From Nitrospira lenta (lineage in GTDB: Bacteria > Nitrospirota > Nitrospiria > Nitrospirales > Nitrospiraceae), in contig CAMDPZ010000023.1 of assembly GCA_945905765.1 (NCBI GenBank), positions 1 to 35,148 on the forward strand: a DNA stretch of 35,148 nucleotides, given 5' to 3'. The notes beneath the pieces were generated by a model, which worked only from the letters and a program-made list of their open reading frames with translations, was not told where the DNA came from and did no database searches. Position numbers and translations under genes: made by a program. Position 1 is the stretch's first letter, and each line of letters opens with the position of its first letter. This document shows, one piece after another, positions 7,739-15,575 of this stretch.

Positions 7739-8365
7739 ATGGAAAAATTAGTTGAAGGGTTTAAAAAGTTTCAGGCGGAGGTCTTTGGAGCCAAGCGCGA
7801 GTTATTCAGCCGTTTGTCCGAAGGCCAAACCCCTCGCGCGCTGTTCATTACCTGCTCGGATTCGCGCATCGACCCCACCTTGCTGACACAGACTGAGCCC
7901 GGCGAGCTATTCATTCTGCGGAATGCCGGCAATATCGTTCCCTCCTATGGGGAGACCATGGGAGGCAGCACGGCCACGATCGAATATGCGATTGCCGTCC
8001 TGGGAGTCAAGCATGTGATCGTATGCGGTCACACGGATTGCGGCGTGATGCGCGCGCTTCTCCATCCGGAATCGGTTGAGGATCTGCCTGCTGTGAAGAG
8101 CTGGATGGTCCAGGCTGAGACGACACGGCGCATCGTGCGGGAAAATTACGCCGATCTCAAAGGAGATGACTTGCTGGTCACGACCATCCAGGAAAATGTG
8201 CGGATTCAGCTCGACCACCTCAAGACCCATCCGGCGGTTGCCGTGCGGTTGAGACGCGGGACGCTGACCCTCCATGGCTGGGTCTATTCCATCCGCACCG
8301 GCGATATCTGGGCCTATGATGAAGACAAGGACGCGTTCGTCTCCCTGGCCGCACCTGTGAAATAA
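7739..8365 (+). CDS. Beta-class carbonic anhydrase
   Basis: A 208-residue beta-carbonic anhydrase interconverting CO2 and bicarbonate. Zinc ligands are visible as C39 (in ITCSDSRIDP), H98 and C101 (in CGHTDCG), with the D41-R43 catalytic dyad. The length is normal for the family. I chose the ATG at 7739 because GGAG lies 7 bases upstream; another ATG two codons earlier (7733) sits too close to that site. There is no signal peptide, so the enzyme is cytoplasmic. It follows the MpsC-type gene by about 105 bases in the same direction and faces away from dabAB. The context suggests it equilibrates or uses the bicarbonate pool made by the Dab complex. A cytosolic CA beside a bicarbonate pump must be controlled to avoid leakage as CO2, which could explain the separate transcript. 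Confidence 0.93.
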   Translation: MEKLVEGFKKFQAEVFGAKRELFSRLSEGQTPRALFITCSDSRIDPTLLTQTEPGELFILRNAGNIVPSYGETMGGSTATIEYAIAVLGVKHVIVCGHTDCGVMRALLHPESVEDLPAVKSWMVQAETTRRIVRENYADLKGDDLLVTTIQENVRIQLDHLKTHPAVAVRLRRGTLTLHGWVYSIRTGDIWAYDEDKDAFVSLAAPVK

Positions 8366-8443
8366 CCACTGTGCCGGTTTGCGGAAGCCATTCGTTGATC
8401 CGACGATGGCGATTCTTGTTCATGCCATGCTAAATAAGAAGGT

Positions 8444-9922
8444 ATGCGATCTTTATGTCAGCTTGAAGAATTGTCCTTCGACAACACCTATGCTCGCTTG
8501 CCCGAGGCCTTTTACTCCAAGCTGCAACCCACGCCGTTCTCGTCGCCCCCCTATCTCATCAGTTTCAATCCCGCAGCGGCCGCATTGATCGACCTCGATC
8601 CGGCGCAGGCGGCGCGTCCGGAATTTGCCGGCGTGTTCGGCGGCAGCATGCTTGCGCCGGGGATGGAGCCGCTGGCCATGCTGTACTCAGGCCATCAGTT
8701 CGGGGTCTATGTGCCGCAGCTTGGCGATGGCCGCGCGATCCTTTTGGGAGAAGTGCGGAACGAACGGGGCGAGAAATGGGACCTGCAACTCAAAGGTGCC
8801 GGTCTCACGCCCTTTTCGCGGGAGGGCGACGGCCGCGCGGTGTTGCGTTCGACCATCAGGGAATATCTCTGCAGCGAAGCGATGCAGGGCCTGGGGATTT
8901 CGACGACGCGGGCGCTCTGCATCGTCGGGAGCGACCATCAAGTGTATCGTGAACAGGTCGAGACCGGCGCGATCGTAGTTCGCATGGCGCCCTCGCATGT
9001 GCGGTTCGGTTCGTTCGAAATTTTTTATTATCGAAAACAACATGATCAGCTCAAAGTATTGGCCGATTACGTGATCGCGCAGCACTATCCCCATCTGGTC
9101 GATGTGACGGATAAGTATGCGCGGTTCTTTTCCGAGGTGATGGAGCGGACGGCGAAGCTTATCGCGCAATGGCAGGCGGTCGGCTGGTCCCATGGAGTGA
9201 TGAACACCGACAATATGTCGATCCTTGGCATCACCCTCGACTATGGTCCTTTCGGCTTCATGGACGACTATGACCCCGGCTTCATCTGTAACCACTCCGA
9301 CCACAGCGGCCGCTATGCCTTCAATCAACAGCCCTATATCGGGCTCTGGAACCTCAGTTGTCTGGCCCAGGCCCTGCTTCCGTTAGCCGAGAAGGACGAG
9401 TTGAAAGCGGCGCTCGATCGCTACACCCCTATGTGCGAAGGCCGGTACATGGAACTGATGAGGGCCAAGTGCGGGTTGACCGAGACGAAGGAAGAGGACG
9501 CGTCGCTGATCCAGGACCTTCTGGCTCTCATGCACCAGCACCATGTGGATTACACCATTTTCTTTCGGACCTTGAGTGCTTTTCAGACCGGAGCCGCCTC
9601 TCAAAATCAGCCGCTTCGCGATTTCTTTCTGGACCGTGGCGCCTTCGACCAATGGGCCATTCGATACGAGGCCCGGCTGCGCGAAGAGGGGAGCCTGGAT
9701 GAGGAGCGTGGGGTCCGCATGAACCGCGTCAATCCCAAGTATGTGCTCCGCAATTATCTGGCGCAGACCGCCATCGAGAAGGCGCAGCAGAAAGACTTTT
9801 CGGAAATCGACCGGCTGCTGACCCTGCTGCGCGATCCCTACAGCGATCAGCCAGGCATGGACACCTATGCGGCCGCTCCTCCCAACTGGGGTAAACATCT
9901 CTCGGTCAGTTGCTCCTCCTAG
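8444..9922 (+). CDS. selO: SelO (YdiU/UPF0061) protein adenylyltransferase
   Basis: A 492-residue SelO-family pseudokinase, which transfers AMP from ATP to Ser, Thr or Tyr of target proteins and is linked to redox stress responses. Signature segments are present: [13 protein letters not shown] at the N terminus, [37 protein letters not shown] and the [28 protein letters not shown] active region. The C terminus ends SVSCSS, where the cysteine takes the place of the selenocysteine of eukaryotic SelO, as in most bacteria. Its length is close to that of E. coli SelO (478). The ATG at 8444 has AAGG almost adjacent, a poor spacing, but the protein N terminus aligns with the family. It stands alone, about 80 bases after the carbonic anhydrase gene. 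Confidence 0.95.
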   Translation: [492 protein letters not shown]

Positions 9923-10063
9923 CCCTTCCATAATACTGGCATTGACACCTAGTATTTTATAAAGTTTCTTGCCGTTCCCATCATCGTCTGTTGTAGAGTG
10001 CCGTGACGACCTAGCGAGTGTCGATGCGCACGGAACCACTGATCACAGAAGACGGAGTCCTCT

Positions 10064-13000
10064 ATGGCAAAAGGAAGCGGAGATTCGAAGTTGGCGGTGG
10101 CAGGAATGATTGCCATCGGCCTGGCCATCGCCGGTATCGTCATGGTTCAACCGCCCTTGAAGAGTAGCCGTCCGCCCTCGATGGGGAGCGAGCTCAAACC
10201 GCATATCGCAGAAGGCGTGGTTTATGCCCGGTTGTGGGAGGATCCTCTTGAAGCCGTGCGACGCATGGCGACATTTGACGGCCAGGTGCGACCTGGTGTC
10301 ATGGAGGGGAAGGATGACGTCCATCGGGTTAGAACGATTCGTCAGGAGCTAGAAGACAAGGTTGGCCAGAGTCAGGGACGTCCGATTACGGTTCTTCTTG
10401 TCACCACGGAAGGCGGATCGTCCGGGGAAAGCAGGGAGACCAGAATTCGGGATCGATATGCGATTGGCTCCGCCCTCGGCGCGGCCTGCTACGTTCCGCA
10501 AAATGAGGATCAACTTTCCTATGTCGAATTGCGGGATCGGGTTGGCGCGAGCCGAGTCTTGCCGTACGAGTGGTATCAGGAAGGGCTGCGGAAATGTTCG
10601 CCGGAAAAAACTTGGGCGAAGGCCGTGCTTGTCCTCTGGGTCAGCAGTGAGATCACCGGCGATCATCCTATCGACACGTTGAAAAAACTGACGCAGTCCA
10701 TTCTCTGCCAGCAAAGCGCGATCGGGCGCCATGACTGTCAGACGAGTCGTGACGGCATGGTAATGCTGGACCAGAAAATGGAACAGCAGGTACGATTCAA
10801 AATCATCGGGCCGCGAAGTTCGTCCGCCTTCCGAAGCCTGCTTGAGGAAGCCGTCAACCCTCTCCAGGGGCGCACGGATCATCCGATTTGGGCGAACGCC
10901 AGCCGCCGTGTGGAACTGTATTCGCCCTGGGCCACGGGGATACCCAAGCTGCTGACGCATGACCTCAGTGTGCCGGCTACGGCGCCGCACTCCACCGGAT
11001 GTGCCTCATCCGATTCGAGCCGCGAGAAACTCTGCCGGATTTTGTGGCAGGCCGGGATTGAGCTCAAGCACAGCATCGGATCGGACGATCAGCTCTTCGG
11101 AACTTTGATCGAGGAGCTGGAGCGGCGCCGGGTGAAATTTGAGCGGGATGCCGTCATCCTCATCGCCGAATGGGATTCGTTTTACGGGCGCGTTTTGCCG
11201 GTCGAATTTACCGCTGCCGTCTGTCATCGGGTCGCCCGTCGACCCAAGGCAGATAACCCCGGCATCAAGGACGAGCGCATAACGCGGATTCAAGCCGCCT
11301 GCAACACGTACGATCAGGCAGTGGACGTTCAAGTCACAAACCCGGTAGAGGCAAAGGCGCTCAGCCTGAATGTCTGGCGCTATAGTTATCTTCGCGGGCT
11401 CGATGGGGAAGCCCCCGGAGGAGAGAAGGGCGGCGGCGCCAAAGAGAACGGCTCGAAAGCGATGAAGAACGTGCTGCTCGACGGCCAAGCTCATGAGCGG
11501 CCTGTCGGGACAAGCCAGTTCGATTACGCGCAACGGCTGGCAGACCGGATCGAGCGGGAGATGGCGGAAGTCGCGATCGCCACCAATGATGAGGGGGATA
11601 ACAAGAATCCGGTCGCTGCAATCGGAATTCTCGGCAGCGATGCCTACGATGCCTTGCTGATCCTGCAGGCGATGCGCGAGAAATTCCCCGGTGCCGTATT
11701 CTTCACCACCGATCTCGACAGCAGATTGGTCTATGCGGAGGAGTATCGCTGGACGAGGAATCTCGTGACCGCCTCCCACTACGGGCTGGAATTGTACGGC
11801 CTGCTGCAGGGCGATGTGCCGCCCTTCCGAAGCAGTTATCAAACGTCCGCGTATTTTGCCACGCTTCAGGCCGTGGGGCATGTTTGGCCACTGGTGACTT
11901 GTCCGCCAGGTCTCACCGGCCAGTCGGGTTCGACCGCCGGCTCGGTCCTCTCGCCTTGCGGCTACCGCGCGAACTTGATGGCAGAGGGTAAGTGGTTCAA
12001 TGCCATGGAGGGTCCTCGCTTGTACGAAGTCGGGCGTCACGGCGCGGTTGATCTCACGGTCGGTGCGGCCGAAAAGGGCTACACCCTGCATCCGGCTCGC
12101 GTGGATCTCGCTGAGGAAACACCGCAAACGAACGGTCGGCGGCCGCCATCCGGCGTTATTTATGGAAGTGTTGGCCTGACCTACCTGATCGGGTTCGTGC
12201 TGTTATGGACGAAACCGAAGTCCAACCGTTGGATGACCGCGCATGCGGGAGTCCTCTTGTTGGGGGTGGTGAGCGCAGCCGGTTTCGCCTTCTTCATTGA
12301 TAAGTTTCTGCTCAATGAGGTTTTGCAGAACCATGACCAGGGCGAACCGTTCTATTGGCTGGAAGGAGTCAGCCTGTGGCCGACAGAGATTCTGCGGGGG
12401 CTTGCCACATTGTTGGCTCTCGGACTTCTGGTTAAGGCCTGGCGGGATCTCCGCTCGAATCTTGAAGAAATGACGGCGCGGTACGGGTTTGCCTCTCAGG
12501 TCGAGTCGGACCGTTCAGAATGGTGGAAACGGTATCTGACTACGGCGCAGTGGGTCCTGTCTCCCCGTGGCCGGCGTAGCGAAGAGCATGTCGGGGACTT
12601 GTGGAGTTTTTATCGGGAAGCCGGTTCGGCCAGGCATCGCTTCCCGCGCATGTTGCTGCTGGTGACGGTCTACGGCTTGTCATTTTCGTTTCTGTGGAAT
12701 GTCATGGGGACTGAGGATTTTTCAGGTCCCTGCCGCGGCTCATTCAGTTGCCGTCTGGATCAGGTGTTCGTCCTGGCCAGTTATCTCTGCGCGGCGGTGC
12801 TCAATCTCTTTGTGTTCGACGCGGTGCTCCTCTGTCGTCGCTGGATCGGCTCTTTGGCACAGGCGACGGATGGCTGGCCTCAGGCAGTGACGGATCGTTT
12901 CAATCTTCAATCTGTCGAGAACGTTGCTAAAGCTCGGGAGCTGATGAAGATTGAATTGATCGCGCAGCGGACGGAAGTGGTCAACCGCCTGGTACGGTAT

Positions 13001-13363
13001 CCCTTCATCGTGCTCCTCCTTATGATGGTGGCTCGAAACCATTATTTCGATAACTGGAACTTCCCCCTCACGATGGTTGTCGGCTGGGCGGTTAATGTGT
13101 CGCTGGCGGTCGCGGCCGCGCTGTTCTTGTACCGGGCAGCCGAACAGGCGAGGAATGCAGGATTGGTCCGGCTCCACCAATTGGTCCTGCAGGGGTTGGA
13201 TCGCGGGGTAACAGGCGAGTCCGATGTCAAACTGACCCGCCAGGTCATTGAGGACATCCAGGCGGTGGGTCAGGGGGCCTTTGTTCCCTTGTGGCAGCAG
13301 CCGGTGGTCGAGTCATCTTTTTATGGACTGCTGGCCCTCTTTCAATATTTGTATATGGGATAA
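10064..13363 (+). CDS. Large multi-spanning membrane protein of unknown function
   Basis: A 1,099-residue protein I cannot place in a characterised family. Residues ~10-28 form a transmembrane helix or uncleaved signal. Residues ~30-695 are soluble and probably periplasmic. Then come about seven hydrophobic helices (~698-715, 728-747, 776-790, 862-880, 900-924, 978-993, 1003-1023), and a short soluble tail ending in FQYLYMG. The soluble part has alternating beta/alpha character. A stretch at ~516-560 (AIGILGSDAYDALLILQAMR, then FFTTDLDSRL) resembles a strand-helix-strand unit of periplasmic-binding or receptor-ligand-binding folds. The ATG at 10064 has GGAG 6 bases upstream. It is followed after 9 bases by an esterase gene, then by another hydrolase and a Cys-rich peptide, suggesting one operon. 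A sensor, transporter-associated receptor or envelope enzyme are all possible. Confidence 0.75.
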   Translation: MAKGSGDSKLAVAGMIAIGLAIAGIVMVQPPLKSSRPPSMGSELKPHIAEGVVYARLWEDPLEAVRRMATFDGQVRPGVMEGKDDVHRVRTIRQELEDKVGQSQGRPITVLLVTTEGGSSGESRETRIRDRYAIGSALGAACYVPQNEDQLSYVELRDRVGASRVLPYEWYQEGLRKCSPEKTWAKAVLVLWVSSEITGDHPIDTLKKLTQSILCQQSAIGRHDCQTSRDGMVMLDQKMEQQVRFKIIGPRSSSAFRSLLEEAVNPLQGRTDHPIWANASRRVELYSPWATGIPKLLTHDLSVPATAPHSTGCASSDSSREKLCRILWQAGIELKHSIGSDDQLFGTLIEELERRRVKFERDAVILIAEWDSFYGRVLPVEFTAAVCHRVARRPKADNPGIKDERITRIQAACNTYDQAVDVQVTNPVEAKALSLNVWRYSYLRGLDGEAPGGEKGGGAKENGSKAMKNVLLDGQAHERPVGTSQFDYAQRLADRIEREMAEVAIATNDEGDNKNPVAAIGILGSDAYDALLILQAMREKFPGAVFFTTDLDSRLVYAEEYRWTRNLVTASHYGLELYGLLQGDVPPFRSSYQTSAYFATLQAVGHVWPLVTCPPGLTGQSGSTAGSVLSPCGYRANLMAEGKWFNAMEGPRLYEVGRHGAVDLTVGAAEKGYTLHPARVDLAEETPQTNGRRPPSGVIYGSVGLTYLIGFVLLWTKPKSNRWMTAHAGVLLLGVVSAAGFAFFIDKFLLNEVLQNHDQGEPFYWLEGVSLWPTEILRGLATLLALGLLVKAWRDLRSNLEEMTARYGFASQVESDRSEWWKRYLTTAQWVLSPRGRRSEEHVGDLWSFYREAGSARHRFPRMLLLVTVYGLSFSFLWNVMGTEDFSGPCRGSFSCRLDQVFVLASYLCAAVLNLFVFDAVLLCRRWIGSLAQATDGWPQAVTDRFNLQSVENVAKARELMKIELIAQRTEVVNRLVRYPFIVLLLMMVARNHYFDNWNFPLTMVVGWAVNVSLAVAAALFLYRAAEQARNAGLVRLHQLVLQGLDRGVTGESDVKLTRQVIEDIQAVGQGAFVPLWQQPVVESSFYGLLALFQYLYMG

Positions 13364-13372
13364 TGCCCGCCT

Positions 13373-14092
13373 ATGCGAGAAGAACAAGCAGGCGGTCTGC
13401 GGATACGGGTCACGGGCGGCACAGACGGCAAGGGCGGCGGTCGCGGCCCCCTCGTTGTGCTTCTACATGGGTTCGGCGCGCCGGGCGATGATCTGGTGTC
13501 GCTAGCCGACGTCTTGAACGTGCCGGCCGGCACGAGGTTCGTGTTTCCCGAAGGCCCGCTTTCGTTGAGTTTCGGCCCGGGCAATGCGCGGGCCTGGTGG
13601 ATCATCGACATGGCCCGCATTGCGGCGGATCGCGCGGCCGGCCGGCCGCGCGATCTTTCGCAAGACATTCCCAAGGGCCTCGCGCTAGCGCGGGAGGCCA
13701 TGCTGGTTTTCCTGAAGGAAGTCGAGCGGCTGTTCAGCGCAGAGCCTCGCAAGACCGTCATCGGCGGATTTTCCCAAGGGGCGATGCTTTCTTGTGATGT
13801 GATGCTCAGAACGGCGCAGCCCTATGCGGGGTTGATCCAATTGTCCGGCACGCTCCTGGCCAAACAGGAATGGGTTCCATTGTTGGCGAAACGGAAAACC
13901 GTGCCGGTCTTTCAAAGCCATGGGATGCAGGACGAGATCCTGCCCTATGCGGGAGCCGAAGGGTTGCGAGACCAGTTGGTTCACGCGGGACTGTCGGTTG
14001 AGTGGCACAGTTTTCGTGGGGGCCATGAAATTCCACGAGCGGTGTTGCAACGTCTGGGGCTCTTCATTACTAAATCGGTCACGCAGGTATGA
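13373..14092 (+). CDS. Phospholipase/carboxylesterase-family alpha/beta hydrolase
   Basis: A 239-residue serine hydrolase of the YpfH/carboxylesterase type. The oxyanion region LLHGFGAPGDD is near residue 30, the nucleophile elbow GFSQGA near 127, an aspartate follows in SHGMQDEILPY, and the catalytic histidine lies in GGHEIP near the C terminus. No signal peptide is seen, so it is likely cytoplasmic. It starts 9 bases after the large membrane-protein gene, and its stop overlaps the start of the next hydrolase gene. The substrate (short-chain ester, lysophospholipid or thioester) cannot be read from sequence. A TrxR-like or depalmitoylase-type activity is possible for the family. Confidence 0.85.
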   Translation: MREEQAGGLRIRVTGGTDGKGGGRGPLVVLLHGFGAPGDDLVSLADVLNVPAGTRFVFPEGPLSLSFGPGNARAWWIIDMARIAADRAAGRPRDLSQDIPKGLALAREAMLVFLKEVERLFSAEPRKTVIGGFSQGAMLSCDVMLRTAQPYAGLIQLSGTLLAKQEWVPLLAKRKTVPVFQSHGMQDEILPYAGAEGLRDQLVHAGLSVEWHSFRGGHEIPRAVLQRLGLFITKSVTQV

Positions 14093-14850
14093 GCGAATTG
14101 CAGCCGTTCGAACTTGCGGCAGCCGATGGCACATTGATTCGCGGCGATCGCTCGATCGGCCAGGATCGACAGATCCTTTTCATCACCGGCTTCCTCTCGA
14201 AGCGCTGGGGCAACAAGAGCACAGCGCTCGCGCAATGGTGTGAGGAGAAGGGCTGGGGCTTCTGCTGTTACGATGTGCGGGGTTGTGGAGATTCAGGCGG
14301 CCGCTTCACCGACTACACCCTGTCCGACTGGATCGCGGATGCGCGAACGGTGCTTGAACACATCAACGATGGCCCACCGGTGACTATCGTCGGCAATTCG
14401 CTCGGCGGTTGGATCGCCTGGCTCATGGCGCAGGAATATTCTCTGGTCGAGAAGCTCATCCTTGTCGCGCCCGCGTTCAATATGATGGGGGTGCGGGCGC
14501 AATCGATTGAGCCGGAACGGCGGCAGGCCTGGCACAAGGCCGGCTGGATGCCCTGGGACGATGAGCCGGCCCATCGGGATTTTCCCATTGCCTGGAAGTG
14601 GGTCGAGGAGAGCGAGGCCTATTGGAACACGAATTTTGCTCGGCTGCGGCCGGTCAATACGGCCATCCTTCATGGTCAGCAAGACACCGTGATCCTGCCG
14701 CAGGGCAGCAGTCAGTTCGTCGAGCAGGTGCGATCCCTCGCCCTCTCTTTTCCGATTGAGCTCCATGTAGTTCCGGGCGACCATCGGCTGAGCCGTCCTG
14801 AACATCTGGAGCTATTTCGGCGTCTCACAGTGGATTCAACGAATAGGTAG
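14089..14850 (+). CDS. Alpha/beta hydrolase (ABHD10-like)
   Basis: A 253-residue alpha/beta hydrolase. The nucleophile elbow GNSLGGW is near residue 104, YDVRGCGDSGG precedes it, HGQQDTVILP carries the acid residue and GDHRLSRPEH the catalytic histidine. The arrangement resembles ABHD10-type esterases and thioesterases. Its ATG overlaps the TGA of the preceding esterase (ATGA), so translation is coupled. Two different serine hydrolases in succession suggest stepwise cleavage of a shared or related ester substrate, but this is inference. There is no signal peptide. Confidence 0.85.
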   Translation: MSELQPFELAAADGTLIRGDRSIGQDRQILFITGFLSKRWGNKSTALAQWCEEKGWGFCCYDVRGCGDSGGRFTDYTLSDWIADARTVLEHINDGPPVTIVGNSLGGWIAWLMAQEYSLVEKLILVAPAFNMMGVRAQSIEPERRQAWHKAGWMPWDDEPAHRDFPIAWKWVEESEAYWNTNFARLRPVNTAILHGQQDTVILPQGSSQFVEQVRSLALSFPIELHVVPGDHRLSRPEHLELFRRLTVDSTNR

Positions 14851-14859
14851 GAGCGCGAC

Positions 14860-15027
14860 ATGCTGGTGTTAATTCACAAAGAATGCGGCGGACCGGCGAT
14901 CGACGATTCGTCCATCGGCGAGGTCTGCGCCATCCCCATCGACCGGTTTCCTTTTCATTGTTTTAGTTGCCTCGAAGAAATCGACGACGAGTCGGAAGTC
15001 CGGCTGTCTCAAGAGATGGGAATCTGA
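14860..15027 (+). CDS. Small Cys-rich protein, possible zinc-binding
   Basis: A 55-residue protein starting at ATG 14860, with TAGGAG 6 bases upstream, a strong site. Cysteines occur at 9, 23, 34 and 37, the last two as CFSC, with His6 and His33 nearby, which would suit a zinc ribbon or treble-clef-like metal site. It has an acidic C-terminal half (LEEIDDESEV). It begins 9 bases after the hydrolase stop and is probably the last gene of the operon starting at 10064. I do not recognise the family. Confidence 0.7.
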   Translation: MLVLIHKECGGPAIDDSSIGEVCAIPIDRFPFHCFSCLEEIDDESEVRLSQEMGI

Positions 15028-15049
15028 TCGGTAGGCTCCGCCCCGATCC

Positions 15050-15460
15050 CTATTCGGGAGCAGGGGGCACCGCTTGACCGGTTGTTGGTTTTTCCGCCGC
15101 CGTCCGAGCCAATGAGGCTTGTAAGTCTGCCGCCTGAGGATTCTTCACAGTCCGCTTTACGAGAATGTCGGTTGGTCTGACCTCTTTGCCGTAGTAGTCC
15201 TGATTCCACTCGTCCCTCGTGGCGATGACGGCGCCTCCCAGCGAGATCCCCCGAACAAGCCTTTCGCCCTGGCGAAGGTGAGCAAGTCCGCACTCAAGTT
15301 CATCGCGGTGGACCCCTCGATCCCGGCGCCGATTGGACCGACGGCGACGGAGACATCGCCGCCCAGCTTGAAGGTGCTGGTCAGGAGGGTGAAGAGTGTC
15401 AGCGAGAGGGCCAGGGTCTTGCGGGATGAAACTTCGAAGGGGCCGGCCGGTCACAGCGCG
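15050..15460 (-). pseudogene. Remnant of a SYLF (Ysc84-like) lipid-binding domain gene
   Basis: Two adjacent minus-strand frames together encode the C-terminal part of a SYLF/Ysc84 domain: KLGGDVSVAVGPIGAG, then TAMNLSADLLTFARAKGLF, then after a frame change ISLGGAVIATRDEWNQDYYG and a tail ending QAVPPAPE. The break lies in a run of five C (15248-15252 on the plus strand); one extra base would restore the frame. Upstream the frame meets a stop, and the N-terminal half of the domain (roughly 100 residues, including signal peptide) is not present before the ettA region. It is therefore truncated as well as shifted, so decay is more likely than a simple base-calling error. SYLF proteins are typically secreted or envelope lipid-binding proteins. 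Confidence 0.65.
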
Positions 15461-15575
15461 TAAACGCACGAGCGCGGCGTCGCTGCCCCGGTTCGGTTGT
15501 GGTCGAAAAGGGTTGTCTGGTAAGGTGATTGCTTCACACCGTTGAACCGTAATGATGAGGAGGGTGGCAGGACCC

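Noticed and set aside
9942-9970. TTGACA near 9942 as a promoter for the 10064 gene
   Set aside because: No acceptable -10 hexamer lies 16-18 bases downstream; a weak TTGCCG/TAGAGT pair nearby is no better, so I do not call a promoter.
11006-12127. Large minus-strand open frame inside the 1,099-residue gene
   Set aside because: No recognisable motifs, no neighbouring minus-strand genes and no plausible ribosome site; the plus strand has a continuous protein with clear helices.
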